This document shows, piece after piece, positions 42,553 through 51,417 of a stretch of 64,000 nt of DNA (its first letter is position 1; each line of letters begins with the position of its first letter). Position numbers and translations under genes: made by a program. The notes under the pieces were generated by a model that saw nothing but the letters and a program-made list of their open reading frames with translations, was not told where the DNA came from and made no database searches. Origin of the DNA: Oceanibaculum nanhaiense. Lineage in GTDB: Bacteria; Pseudomonadota; Alphaproteobacteria; Oceanibaculales; Oceanibaculaceae. Where the stretch lies: the NCBI RefSeq assembly GCF_002148795.1, contig NZ_MPOB01000004.1, forward strand, positions 186,001 to 250,000, written 5' to 3'.

Positions 42553-43364
42553 GCAGCGCAAGGCATGACGGCGGCACGCGCCTGCGCATGGTCTATGCCG
42601 GGCTGTACCTGGCTTTCCTCTATGTGCCGGTCTTCGTGCTGCCGGTGTTTTCTTTCAACGATTCGATCTTCGTCGCCTTTCCGCTGAAGGGTTTCACCAC
42701 GCAATGGTACGCGCAGCTGGCCGAAAGCCCGCGCATGTTCGATGCGCTGGCTGCCAGCCTGAAGGTCGCGATCTTTACCGCTGTGGCCAGTACGCTGCTG
42801 GGTATTTTCGCGGCCAAGGCGATGACGCGCTACCGTTTCCCGCTGCAGCGGCCGCTGTTCGGGCTGGTCATGCTGCCGCTGGTGATTCCGGAGATCATCC
42901 TCGGCATCTCGCTCTTGATCCTGGTGAACCGGCTGGGCCTCAGCCTGTCGCTGCTGACCGTGGCCGTCGGTCATATCCTGCTGTGCGTGCCCTTCGCCAC
43001 CGGCGTGCTGATCTCGCGCTTCGAGGGGTTTGACCGCAGCCTTGAGGAAGCCTCGCTGGATCTTGGCGAGAGCGCGTGGATGACGTTCTGGCGGGTGACA
43101 TTCCCCATCGTCTTTCCGGGCATTGTCGCCAGCCTGCTGCTGTCCTTCACCATCAGCTTCGACGAGTTCATCATCGCCTTCTTCCTGTCGGGTACCGATC
43201 CGACGCTGCCGCTCTACATCTTCAGCCAGCTGCGCTTCCCGCAGCGCCTGCCCGGCGTGCTGGCGCTGGGCACGCTGATCCTGCTGTGCTCCGCCCTGCT
43301 GATCGTGTTGGCCGAGTGGCTGCGGCGGCGCGGCGTGCAGCCCGACAAGCAACCCGATTTGTGA
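42549..43364 (+). CDS. ABC transporter permease, PotC-like
   Basis: 271-residue second permease of the importer. The ATPase-contact loop is SLEEASLDLGESAWMTFWRV, and PLVIPEIILGISLLILV and SFDEFIIAFFLSGTDPTLPL are hallmarks of PotC/PotI. It forms a heterodimer with the preceding protein. ATGA overlap upstream, 10 bases to the ATPase gene downstream. Confidence 0.92.
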   Translation: MSSARHDGGTRLRMVYAGLYLAFLYVPVFVLPVFSFNDSIFVAFPLKGFTTQWYAQLAESPRMFDALAASLKVAIFTAVASTLLGIFAAKAMTRYRFPLQRPLFGLVMLPLVIPEIILGISLLILVNRLGLSLSLLTVAVGHILLCVPFATGVLISRFEGFDRSLEEASLDLGESAWMTFWRVTFPIVFPGIVASLLLSFTISFDEFIIAFFLSGTDPTLPLYIFSQLRFPQRLPGVLALGTLILLCSALLIVLAEWLRRRGVQPDKQPDL

Positions 43365-43374
43365 CGGGACCGCC

Positions 43375-44469
43375 ATGAGCACAGACGACGCCTTCATCGA
43401 CATCCAGGGCATCCACAAGCGCTTCGGCGGCTTCACGGCGGTGGATGGCGTCGATCTGCCGATCCGTCGCGGCGAGTTCTTCTCGCTGCTCGGCGCGTCA
43501 GGCTGCGGCAAGACCACGTTGCTGCGCATGATCGCCGGCTTCGAGACGCCTACGGAAGGCCGCATCCTGATCGACGGGCAGGACATGACGATAGTGCCGC
43601 CCAACCACCGTCCGACCAACATGGTGTTCCAGAACTACGCGATCTTTCCGCACCTCAGTGTGCGCGACAACATCGCCTATGGGCTGCGCAAGGACCGGCT
43701 GCCGAAGGCCGAGCTGGACCGCAAGGTGGATGCGGCGCTGGAGATGATCAAGCTGGCCGGCTATGGCAAGCGGCTTTCCAACGAGCTGTCGGGCGGCCAG
43801 CGGCAGCGCGTGGCGCTGGCGCGTGCCCTCATCAAGCGTCCGAAGGTACTGTTGCTGGACGAACCGCTGGGCGCGCTGGACAAGAAGCTGCGCGAGAAGA
43901 TGCAGCTGGAGCTGCGGCAGATCCAGGACGAGGTCGGCATTACCTTCGTGTTCGTGACCCACGATCAGGAGGAGGCGCTGACCATGTCCTGCCGGGTCGC
44001 CGTCATGTCCGAGGGCAAGGTCATGCAGGTGGCGACCCCGCGTGAGCTGTACGAGGCGCCGAACAGCCGCATGGTTGCCGATTTCATCGGCAGCATGAAT
44101 TTCTTCGCCGCCTCGCCGTGCGGACAGGAGACCGACCGGCTGGTGCTGGAGGCGGAGGGGCTGGGCATGATCCGCGCGCCGCTGCCGGGTTTTGCCGTGA
44201 ACGGCAGAGCCATCGCCGCGATCCGGCCGGAGAAGCTGGCGCTGACCACGGACAAGCCGGCGGACAACCTGCCTGCCGTGCAGGGCAAGGTGGCCACTTC
44301 CGCCTATCTGGGCGACCGCAGCCAGTTCTATGTGCGGCTGCCGGGGATGGCCGCACCGGTCGCGGTTTCGGCGCAGAATGTCGAGCGCACGGTGCGTGAG
44401 GATCTGGATGATGGCACGCCGGTCTGGCTCTCCTGGCGGGATGACGCCATAGTGCTGTTGCTTGAATAA
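43375..44469 (+). CDS. ABC transporter ATP-binding protein, PotA-like
   Basis: 364-residue ATPase of the polyamine/iron/sulfate-type importer group. Walker A GASGCGKTTLLRMIAGF, Q-loop MVFQNYAIFPHLSVRDNIAY, signature LSGGQRQRVALARAL, Walker B LLLDEPLGALD and a C-terminal TOBE domain (about residues 270-360) are present. With the two permeases and the upstream binding protein this makes a complete importer. The stop is followed by an AT-rich stretch before the FkbM gene. Confidence 0.94.
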   Translation: MSTDDAFIDIQGIHKRFGGFTAVDGVDLPIRRGEFFSLLGASGCGKTTLLRMIAGFETPTEGRILIDGQDMTIVPPNHRPTNMVFQNYAIFPHLSVRDNIAYGLRKDRLPKAELDRKVDAALEMIKLAGYGKRLSNELSGGQRQRVALARALIKRPKVLLLDEPLGALDKKLREKMQLELRQIQDEVGITFVFVTHDQEEALTMSCRVAVMSEGKVMQVATPRELYEAPNSRMVADFIGSMNFFAASPCGQETDRLVLEAEGLGMIRAPLPGFAVNGRAIAAIRPEKLALTTDKPADNLPAVQGKVATSAYLGDRSQFYVRLPGMAAPVAVSAQNVERTVREDLDDGTPVWLSWRDDAIVLLLE

Positions 44470-44509
44470 GAATAATTGAAATAAACCCCAGCGACCGGAC
44501 ACATCTCCC

Positions 44510-45400
44510 ATGAGCGTCCTAGCCCGGCAGGCCCGCCGTATTGCGGGTAAGGTAAAGCGTACGCTGTTCCCGCCGCCGCCGCCGGCCCTGCATACCGGCG
44601 CGGTCGATGTGATTGTGACGCGGCATGGCTGGATGCTGGTTCCGCGCAGCGACACCACCATAGGCGAATCGCTTCGGCGCTATGGCGAATGGGCGGAATC
44701 GGAAATCGGCCTTATGAGCGGCTTCGTGGCGCCGGGCGGCACGGTGCTGGAGGTTGGCGCCAATCTGGGGGCGCACACGCTGGCCTTCGCGCAGATGGTC
44801 GGCCGGCAGGGGCGGGTGATCGCGGTGGAGCCGCAGCGCTATATCCATGCCTGCCTGTCCGGCAGTGTCGCCGCCAACGGCCATACGCAGGTGCTGATCC
44901 TGAATGCGCTCGCCGGCGACCGCACCGACCATGTGCTGCCGCCGCCCGTCGATTATGCGAAGGCTGGCAATTTCGGTGCGGTGCATTTTCGCGATGTGCA
45001 CTCCACCAGCCGCAGCTTCGAGGCGATCCCGATGATCTGCGCCGACGATCTCAATCTGGACCGGCTCGACCTGGTGAAGATCGATGCGGAGGGCATGGAG
45101 GCAGAGGTGCTGCGCGGCATGGCCGGCACGCTAGAACGGCTGCATCCCGCCCTGTTCGTGGAGGCGACAACACAAGGCCGTGCCGAGGCGGTGGAAGCCG
45201 TGCTGCATCCGCTGGGGTATCGCGGCTGGACGGCCAGGGCGACGGCCTATAACCCGGATAATTTCCGGGGCGATACCTACAATATCTTCGGCGGGGCGAC
45301 CGAAACCAACGTGCTGTACCTCACCGAGGAACAGGCTGCGCACCATGCCGGCGCGCTGGCGGAGCTGCCGCCCTTCGCGCCGGCCGACATGCCGTCCTAG
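44510..45400 (+). CDS. FkbM family SAM-dependent methyltransferase
   Basis: 296-residue methyltransferase of the FkbM family, which O-methylates sugars or secondary metabolites. SAM binding is shown by VLEVGANLGAHTLAFAQMVG and VIAVEPQRYIHACLSGSVAA. The family motif DLVKIDAEGMEAEVLRGM and the late HPALFVEATTQGRAEAVEAV are present. There is no glycan cluster nearby. It follows the ABC importer by 40 bases and overlaps soxG tail to tail by four bases. Substrate unknown. Confidence 0.88.
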   Translation: MSVLARQARRIAGKVKRTLFPPPPPALHTGAVDVIVTRHGWMLVPRSDTTIGESLRRYGEWAESEIGLMSGFVAPGGTVLEVGANLGAHTLAFAQMVGRQGRVIAVEPQRYIHACLSGSVAANGHTQVLILNALAGDRTDHVLPPPVDYAKAGNFGAVHFRDVHSTSRSFEAIPMICADDLNLDRLDLVKIDAEGMEAEVLRGMAGTLERLHPALFVEATTQGRAEAVEAVLHPLGYRGWTARATAYNPDNFRGDTYNIFGGATETNVLYLTEEQAAHHAGALAELPPFAPADMPS

Positions 45401-45930
45401 CCGCCATACTCCCGTGCCGCGTCGGCCAGCCACAGGCCGGTATAATCGGCGAAGGAGCGCAGCACATAGAGCCGGAAACCCGCCGCGTCGCGTAGCAGCG
45501 TAATATCGGCCTTGGCGAGCAGGGTGCGGACCACCTTGCCTTGCGCGAAGGCTTCCGGGTGCAGATCGATGGCGCAGCCCTTGGCCAGCAGCTCGGCGGC
45601 CTTCTGGCCGGTGATCGCGAAGCCGACATAGGCATCCGACACATCCACGACCGAGGCATGCAGCCCGGCCAGCGCCGCCTCCAGCGCAGTCTGCAAGGTT
45701 TCGCGGTCGTCTTCCGCGCAGAGCAGCAGCCACTCGTCCGGACCGAGCCAGCAGACGGTCGCCTTGTCGCCGGCGTTGCTGGTCAGCGGGTCGGTGGGGA
45801 GAGCGATGCTCAGCGCCTTCTTCGCGGTAGCGGCGATCTTCCTGTCTGAGGCATCGCACCGCAGGATCAGCCTGCCTTCGGGCGGCAACGGGGCGATCCG
45901 CACCGCCGTGTCCGTCATCGTGTCAGCCAT
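45397..45930 (-). CDS. soxG: Sarcosine oxidase gamma subunit SoxG
   Basis: 177-residue smallest-fold GCV-T-like subunit of heterotetrameric sarcosine oxidase. LGPDEWLLLCAEDDRETL and VVDVSDAYVGFAITGQKAAELLA are typical. Its role is structural support for the alpha subunit. Last gene of soxBDAG, overlapping soxA by eight bases. Confidence 0.92.
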   Translation of the reverse strand: MADTMTDTAVRIAPLPPEGRLILRCDASDRKIAATAKKALSIALPTDPLTSNAGDKATVCWLGPDEWLLLCAEDDRETLQTALEAALAGLHASVVDVSDAYVGFAITGQKAAELLAKGCAIDLHPEAFAQGKVVRTLLAKADITLLRDAAGFRLYVLRSFADYTGLWLADAAREYGG

Positions 45931-48900
45931 TGGCGCGTTCCCCCTTGGGATCGAAGAAGACCGGCTCGGTCACCGTCACCTTGATGACCCTGTCGGCCAT
46001 CGGCACGGACAGGGTTTTTCCGACCAGCGCGCGACCGCCCTTCAGCACCGCCAGCGCGATGGAGCGTCCGGCATTCGGGCTGTAATAGCTGGAGGTGACA
46101 TGCCCCAGCATCGGCATGGGCGGCTTGTCCAGCACCGTCTCCACGACATGCGCGCCTTCCTCCAGCACCTCTTTCGGGTCCTCGGTCAGCAACCCGACCA
46201 GCTGCTTGCGGCCCTCGCGCATCGTGTCGGACCGGGCGAGCGAGCGCTTGCCGACGAAATCCGGCTTCTTCGCCGAGACGATCCAGCCCATGCCGAGATC
46301 GTCCGGCGTCATCGAGCCGTCGGTTTCCTGGCCGACGATGATGAAGCCCTTTTCGGCGCGCAGCACATGCATCGCCTCGGTGCCATAGGGGGTGATGCCG
46401 AACTTTTCGCCGGCCTGCATCAGCGCTTCCCACAGTTCCTGGCCCCGGCTGGCGCGGACATTGATCTCGTAGGACAGCTCCCCGGTGAAGCTGATGCGGA
46501 TGATCCGCGCCGGGATGCCGGCGACGGTACCCTCGCGCAGGCTCATATGCGGGAAGGCCTCATTGCCGGTGTCGATATCGCTGGTCAGGCTCGCCAGCAG
46601 ATCGCGGCTCTTCGGCCCGTTGATGGTGATGGTGGCGTACTGCTCCGTCACCGAGGTGAGGTACACCTTCAGGTCGGGCCATTCGGTCTGCAGGTAATCC
46701 TCCAGATGCACCAGCACCTGCGCGGCGTTGCCGGTGGTGGTGGACATCAGGAACCGGTCTTCCGCCAGCCGCACGGTCACGCCATCGTCGAACACCATGC
46801 CGTCCTCGCGCAGCATCAGGCCGTAGCGTGCCTTGCCGATGCCGAGCTTCAGCCAGGCATTGGTATAGATGCGGTTCAGGAACTCCGCCGCGTCCGGCCC
46901 CTTCACCTCGATCTTGCCGAGGGTGGAGGCGTCGAGAATGCCCACAGTGGTGCGGGCCGCCTTCACCTCGCGGTTCACGGCGGCGTGCAGGGTTTCGCCG
47001 GCTTTAGGATAGTACCAGGCGCGCACCCACTGGCCGACATTCTCGAACTTCGCGCCGTTCGCTTCGTGCCAGTCATGGATTGGCGTGCGGCGCACCGGGT
47101 CGAACAGCCTGCCGATATTGCGCCCGGCGATGGCGCCGAAGGCGACCGGCGTATAGGGCGGGCGGAAGGTGGTGGTGCCGACCGCCGGGATATCCTGCCC
47201 CAGCGTCGCGGACAGGATTGCCAGCGCGTTCACATTGCTGGTGCGGCCCTGGTCGGTGCCCATGCCGGTGGTGGTGTAACGCTTCACATGCTCGACCGAG
47301 CGGAAACCCTCGCGCGCCGCCAGCTTCAGGTCGGCGGCGGTGACGTCGTTCTGGAAATCGACGAAGCATTTCGCGCGCGCCAGCGGCTTTTCCGGCGGCA
47401 GCAGCCAGATGGGGGCGGCTGCCGGGACCTCCGGCTCCTCGATCTTCAGGCTGGGCGCCTTGCGGCCGGTGAAGCCGGCATCGTTCGCAGCCGCCGCCCC
47501 GGCGGCGAAGCCTTCCGTCAGGCAGTCGGCTGTTGAGAGCACGCCGTTGCCCATGCCCGCGCTGCGTAACGGTTGGGTCGCCTGGCCAGGCACGAACACA
47601 CCGTCCGCCTCGCGGAAGCTCAGCTTGCCGCGCGATTGCGAGAACAGGCTGACATTGGGATTCCAGCCGCCGGACATGGCGACGAGATCGCAGGGAATGC
47701 CGAAGCCCTTGCCCTCGATGCGGCCGCCATCGGCGGAGAGTTTCGCCAGCCGCACGCCATCGACGCGCAGCCGGCCCGTGGTGCCGATGACGCCATGCCC
47801 CTGATAAATTCGCAGGCCGGCCTCGCGTGCCGCCTGGGGCAGGGGGGCGGCGAGGGGACCGGTAGCGTCTGCGCGGGTATCGACGATGGCGGCGACACTG
47901 ATGCCGGCCCGGTGCGCCTCCAGCGCCGTCAGGTAGCCGCTGTCATTGCTGGTGACGACGACCAGCGCATTGCCCGGCCGCGTGCCATAGCGCGCGATAT
48001 AGCTGCGCACCGCGCCGGCCAGCATGATGCCGGGCCGGTCATTGCCGGCGAACACCAGCGGCCGCTCGATGGCACCGGCCGCCAGCACCACCTGCTTCGC
48101 GCGCAGCTTCCACAGCCGCTGGCGCGGCAGATGCGCCGGGGCGAAGGGGCCGAGATGGTCGGTCACGCGCTCCGCCAGCCCCAGCCAATTATGGTCGTAA
48201 TAGCCGAAGGCGGTGGTCCGGCGCAGCAGGGTGATATTCTCCATCGCCGCCAGCTCGGCCACGGTCTTTTCCACCCAGTCGGCGGCCGGCTTGCCGCTGA
48301 TACGGGTGCCGTCCTCGCCTTCCGAGAGCAGCCAGCCACCCAACTCCGCCTGTTCGTCGGCGAGGATGACCCGTGCCCCGGCGCGGCCTGCCGCCAGCGC
48401 AGCCGCAAGGCCGGTAACGCCGCCGCCGGCGACCAGCACGTCGCAATGGGCGTGGCGGTGCTCATAGGTATCCGGGTCTGGCCCGTCCGGTGCGCGGCCA
48501 AGCCCGGCCATGCGCCGGATCGCGCGCTCATAGGTCATCCAGCCGCGCTTCGGCCACATGAAGGTCTTGTAGTAGAAGCCGGACGGGATCAGCGGCGCGG
48601 CGATGTCGTTCACCTCCCCCAGGTCGAAGGAAAGCGAGGGGAAGCGGTTCTGGCTGGATGCCACCAGCCCGTCATACAGCTCGATCTGCGGCGCGCGCAG
48701 GTTCGGCTCGGTATGGTTGCCGAGGCCGAGCTGGATCAGCGCGTTCGGTTCCTCCGATCCGGCGGAGAAGATGCCGCGCGGCCGGTGATACTTGAAGCTG
48801 CGCCCGACCAGATGCACGCCATTGGCGATCAGCGCCGAGGCCAGTGTATCGCCGGGATGGCCCTCATAGCGATTGCCGTCGAACAGGAATGAGAGGCTGC

Positions 48901-48949
48901 GCGACCGGTCGATCCGGCCTCCATCGGGAAGGCGGTGCGACTGGCTCAC
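45923..48949 (-). CDS. soxA: Sarcosine oxidase alpha subunit SoxA
   Basis: 1008-residue subunit that binds NAD and folate and, with SoxB, oxidises sarcosine to glycine, producing 5,10-methylene-tetrahydrofolate and H2O2. Domains in order: a Fer2-like fold without iron cysteines (FLFDGNRYEGHPGDTLASAL, about residues 20-110), a dinucleotide-binding fold (CDVLVAGGGVTGLAAALAAG, about 168-190 on), and a C-terminal aminomethyltransferase (GCV-T) half (about 600-1000, with WYYPKAGETLHAAVNREVKA and FTGELSYEINV). Overlaps soxD by four bases. Confidence 0.96.
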   Translation of the reverse strand: MSQSHRLPDGGRIDRSRSLSFLFDGNRYEGHPGDTLASALIANGVHLVGRSFKYHRPRGIFSAGSEEPNALIQLGLGNHTEPNLRAPQIELYDGLVASSQNRFPSLSFDLGEVNDIAAPLIPSGFYYKTFMWPKRGWMTYERAIRRMAGLGRAPDGPDPDTYEHRHAHCDVLVAGGGVTGLAAALAAGRAGARVILADEQAELGGWLLSEGEDGTRISGKPAADWVEKTVAELAAMENITLLRRTTAFGYYDHNWLGLAERVTDHLGPFAPAHLPRQRLWKLRAKQVVLAAGAIERPLVFAGNDRPGIMLAGAVRSYIARYGTRPGNALVVVTSNDSGYLTALEAHRAGISVAAIVDTRADATGPLAAPLPQAAREAGLRIYQGHGVIGTTGRLRVDGVRLAKLSADGGRIEGKGFGIPCDLVAMSGGWNPNVSLFSQSRGKLSFREADGVFVPGQATQPLRSAGMGNGVLSTADCLTEGFAAGAAAANDAGFTGRKAPSLKIEEPEVPAAAPIWLLPPEKPLARAKCFVDFQNDVTAADLKLAAREGFRSVEHVKRYTTTGMGTDQGRTSNVNALAILSATLGQDIPAVGTTTFRPPYTPVAFGAIAGRNIGRLFDPVRRTPIHDWHEANGAKFENVGQWVRAWYYPKAGETLHAAVNREVKAARTTVGILDASTLGKIEVKGPDAAEFLNRIYTNAWLKLGIGKARYGLMLREDGMVFDDGVTVRLAEDRFLMSTTTGNAAQVLVHLEDYLQTEWPDLKVYLTSVTEQYATITINGPKSRDLLASLTSDIDTGNEAFPHMSLREGTVAGIPARIIRISFTGELSYEINVRASRGQELWEALMQAGEKFGITPYGTEAMHVLRAEKGFIIVGQETDGSMTPDDLGMGWIVSAKKPDFVGKRSLARSDTMREGRKQLVGLLTEDPKEVLEEGAHVVETVLDKPPMPMLGHVTSSYYSPNAGRSIALAVLKGGRALVGKTLSVPMADRVIKVTVTEPVFFDPKGERANG

Positions 48950-49227
48950 TGGCTTGCCTCCGGCTTCTTCTCGCCCGGCTTATAGACCGCCAGCACCCTA
49001 TCCGTGTGCGTGTTGCGCACCGCGTTGAACCAGCGCCGGCAGCCATGCGCGTGGTACCAGCGCTCGGCATGGTCGCCCTTCGGGTTGGCGCGCAGGAACA
49101 GGAAATCGGCCCATTCGGCGTCGGTCAGGGTGTCGGCGCGGCTTTCGCGCTTCAGATGCGCTTCGCCGCCATAGCGGAATTCGTGGACGTCGCGCTCGCC
49201 GCACCAGGGGCAGGGGATGGTCAGCAT
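48946..49227 (-). CDS. soxD: Sarcosine oxidase delta subunit SoxD
   Basis: 93-residue zinc-binding subunit. All four zinc ligands of structurally known SoxD occur at the same numbers: Cys6 and Cys9 (CPWC), His59 and Cys63 (HAHGC). ATG 49227 is preceded by GAGGAT, and much longer open frames upstream lie within soxB and are ignored. It lies 10 bases after soxB. Confidence 0.94.
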   Translation of the reverse strand: MLTIPCPWCGERDVHEFRYGGEAHLKRESRADTLTDAEWADFLFLRANPKGDHAERWYHAHGCRRWFNAVRNTHTDRVLAVYKPGEKKPEASQ

Positions 49228-49237
49228 GTCTTGATCC

Positions 49238-50488
49238 TCAATGGGCGACGGCGGCGGCGCCATGCTCGTCCACCAGCTTGCCGGTAGTGAAGCGCTCCAG
49301 GCTGAAGGGTGCTGCCAGCGGATGCGGCTCGCCGCGCGCGATGGTGTGGGCGAAGACATGGCCGGAGCCGGGCGTGGCCTTGAAGCCGCCGGTGCCCCAG
49401 CCGCAATTAATGAACAGGCCCTCGACCGGCGTCTTCGACAGGATCGGGCTGGCATCCGGGCAGGTATCGACGATGCCGCCCCATTGCCGCAGCATCCGCA
49501 TCCGGCTGAACATCGGGAACAGCTCGACGATGGCGTGCAGCGTGTCCTCGACGACATTGAAGCCGCCGCGCTGGGAATAGGAGGTGTAGGTGTCGATGCC
49601 GGCGCCGATCACCAGCTCGCCCTTGTCGGACTGGCTGACATAGGCATGCACGGTGTTCGACATGACCACCGTGTCGAGGATCGGCTTCACCGGCTCCGAC
49701 ACCAGCGCCTGCAGCGGGTGGCTTTCGACCGGCAGGCGGAAGCCCGCCATGCCGGTCAGCACGCCGGAATGGCCGGCGGTGACGATGCCCACCTTCTTCG
49801 CCCGGATGGTGCCCCGGCTGGTCTCGACGCCGGTGACCCTGCCGCCCTCGCGCAGGATGGCGGTGACCTCGCAATTCTGGATGATATCGACGCCGCGCGC
49901 ATCGGCGGCGCGGGCATAACCCCAGGCCACCGCATCGTGCCGCGCCACGCCGCCGCGCCGCTGCAGGGTGGCGCCCAGCACCGGGTGGCGGATATCGGGC
50001 GACAAATTGATCAGCGGGCAGAACTCGCCGACCTGCTCGCGGCTCAGGAAATCGCAATCGATGCCATTCAGCCGGTTGGCATGCGCCCGGCGTTTCAGCT
50101 CGCGCAGATCGTGCAGGTTGTGGGCCAGGTTCATAACCCCGCGCTGGCTGAACATGACATTGTAGTTGATGTCCTGGCTCAGCCCTTCCCACAGCTTCAG
50201 GGAATGTTCGTAGAGGGCGGCACTCTCGTCCCACAGATAGTTGGAGCGCACGATGGTGGTGTTGCGCCCGGTATTCCCGCCGCCGATCCAGCCCTTTTCC
50301 AGCACCGCCACATTGGTGATGCCATGCTCCTTGGCGAGGTAATAGGCGGTCGCCAGCCCGTGCCCGCCGCCACCGATGATGAGGACGTCATAGTCCGGCT
50401 TCGGGTCGGGGCTGCGCCAGGCGCGCTCCCACCCCTCGTGATAGCCCAGCGCGTTGCGGGCCAGGGCCCAGATCGAATAGCGGCGCAC
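49238..50488 (-). CDS. soxB: Sarcosine oxidase beta subunit SoxB
   Basis: 416-residue flavoprotein carrying non-covalent FAD and covalent FMN; FAD oxidises sarcosine and FMN passes electrons to O2. The FAD motif is [20 protein letters not shown], followed by [20 protein letters not shown]. The flavinylated histidine is most likely His184 in [14 protein letters not shown]. The C-terminal [18 protein letters not shown] closes the flavin site. First gene of soxBDAG, the standard order. The promoter must lie in the 58 bases before it or farther up behind the 50547 gene. Confidence 0.96.
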   Translation of the reverse strand: MRRYSIWALARNALGYHEGWERAWRSPDPKPDYDVLIIGGGGHGLATAYYLAKEHGITNVAVLEKGWIGGGNTGRNTTIVRSNYLWDESAALYEHSLKLWEGLSQDINYNVMFSQRGVMNLAHNLHDLRELKRRAHANRLNGIDCDFLSREQVGEFCPLINLSPDIRHPVLGATLQRRGGVARHDAVAWGYARAADARGVDIIQNCEVTAILREGGRVTGVETSRGTIRAKKVGIVTAGHSGVLTGMAGFRLPVESHPLQALVSEPVKPILDTVVMSNTVHAYVSQSDKGELVIGAGIDTYTSYSQRGGFNVVEDTLHAIVELFPMFSRMRMLRQWGGIVDTCPDASPILSKTPVEGLFINCGWGTGGFKATPGSGHVFAHTIARGEPHPLAAPFSLERFTTGKLVDEHGAAAVAH

Positions 50489-50546
50489 GGTATTCTCCTA
50501 ACAGGTCGCGGGCAGCATAACGGGTTGCTCGCACCGCGTGAACGGG

Positions 50547-50918
50547 TCAGCCTGCATGGCCGCCTGCGCTGTCAGCGGACCAGTAGGCGATGGCCTCTTC
50601 CAGCAAAGCCCGGTAATGGGCAATGGCTTCCTCGCCCTCCGGCGGGCCGTCATAGACTCCCATCTCGTTCAGCAGCCAGAAGAAGCCGCGGCCTGGCATC
50701 AGCCCGTCCTTGCGCGTCGCCAGCGCCGCCAGCAACGGCTGCCCGGCCGCATGGTCGGCGCGCAGCATCTCCTCCAGCGCCTCGGTGACGCGGTGGACCA
50801 GATGCGGCGGCTGCATGCCGGCGGCATGGGCGAGTTCCAGATAGGCAATGGTTTCGCCGCGACGGGCACAGCCAGTCAGCACTGCGCGCAGACGTTGTTG
50901 CAGATCGTCATCTTCCAT
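50547..50918 (-). CDS. Conserved hypothetical protein, possible winged-helix fold
   Basis: 123-residue small acidic protein. The first half, LQQRLRAVLTGCARRGETIA then YLELAHAAGMQPP, has the spacing of a helical winged-helix-like module, and QPLLAALATRKDGLMPGRGF followed by FWLLNEMGV resembles a small conserved bacterial family of unknown function. ATG 50918 starts at the first acidic residues; a longer frame upstream runs into the divergent gene. It has no membrane helix or signal. It precedes soxB in the same direction (58 bases), so it may be co-transcribed or may regulate sox. Function unknown. Confidence 0.65.
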   Translation of the reverse strand: MEDDDLQQRLRAVLTGCARRGETIAYLELAHAAGMQPPHLVHRVTEALEEMLRADHAAGQPLLAALATRKDGLMPGRGFFWLLNEMGVYDGPPEGEEAIAHYRALLEEAIAYWSADSAGGHAG

Positions 50919-50997
50919 GGTCCTGCAGAAACACCATCTATGGCTGCAAGGCAATGGTGCAAGGCTGGCTGCAAAATGGGGCAGGAGGGGGACGATC

Positions 50998-51414
50998 ATG
51001 CATGACAGGATGGCGCTGCTGTTCGCCAACGAGGCGTTCTATGCCGCTTTCGCCGGCCATGATTACGCGGCGATGGAAGCTTTGTGGGCACGCCATGCGC
51101 CGGTCGCCTGCATTCATCCCGGCTGGGGGGTGCTGGAAGGGCGCGAGGCGGTGATGGAAAGCTGGCGCGGCATTCTGGGCAATGCCGGCAACACGCCCGC
51201 CGCCAGCCCGCGCAATGCCCGGGCTTTCGTGCTGGGCGATGCCGCCTATGTCACCTGCTTCGAGGCCTTTCCCGAAGGCTTCCTGATCGCCACCAACCTG
51301 TTCGTGCGGGAGGAGGGCGAGTGGCGTCTCGTCCACCATCAGGCCGGCCCGACCCGGGAACAGCCCGATGAGGAAGACGAGGACGACCCCAGCCGCCCCC
51401 GCGCGATGCAGTGA
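50998..51414 (+). CDS. SnoaL/NTF2-like fold protein
   Basis: 138-residue protein of the NTF2-like superfamily, close to ketosteroid-isomerase-like or calcium-kinase-association-type members. The pattern AFYAAFAGHDYAAMEALWAR, VACIHPGWGVLEGREAVMES (His and Trp in the pocket) and WRLVHHQAGP is typical. The C-terminal tail is strongly acidic (EDEDDPSRP). ATG 50998 has AGGAGG about 10 bases upstream. Divergent from the 50547 gene and convergent with the M20 hydrolase four bases away. Function cannot be assigned. Confidence 0.8.
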   Translation: MHDRMALLFANEAFYAAFAGHDYAAMEALWARHAPVACIHPGWGVLEGREAVMESWRGILGNAGNTPAASPRNARAFVLGDAAYVTCFEAFPEGFLIATNLFVREEGEWRLVHHQAGPTREQPDEEDEDDPSRPRAMQ

Positions 51415-51417
51415 GGG

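Noticed and set aside
45764-47536. Plus-strand open frame of 590 codons opposite soxA
   Set aside because: Antisense to a strongly supported gene and rich in His/Gln/Arg as expected from the opposite-strand codon pattern.
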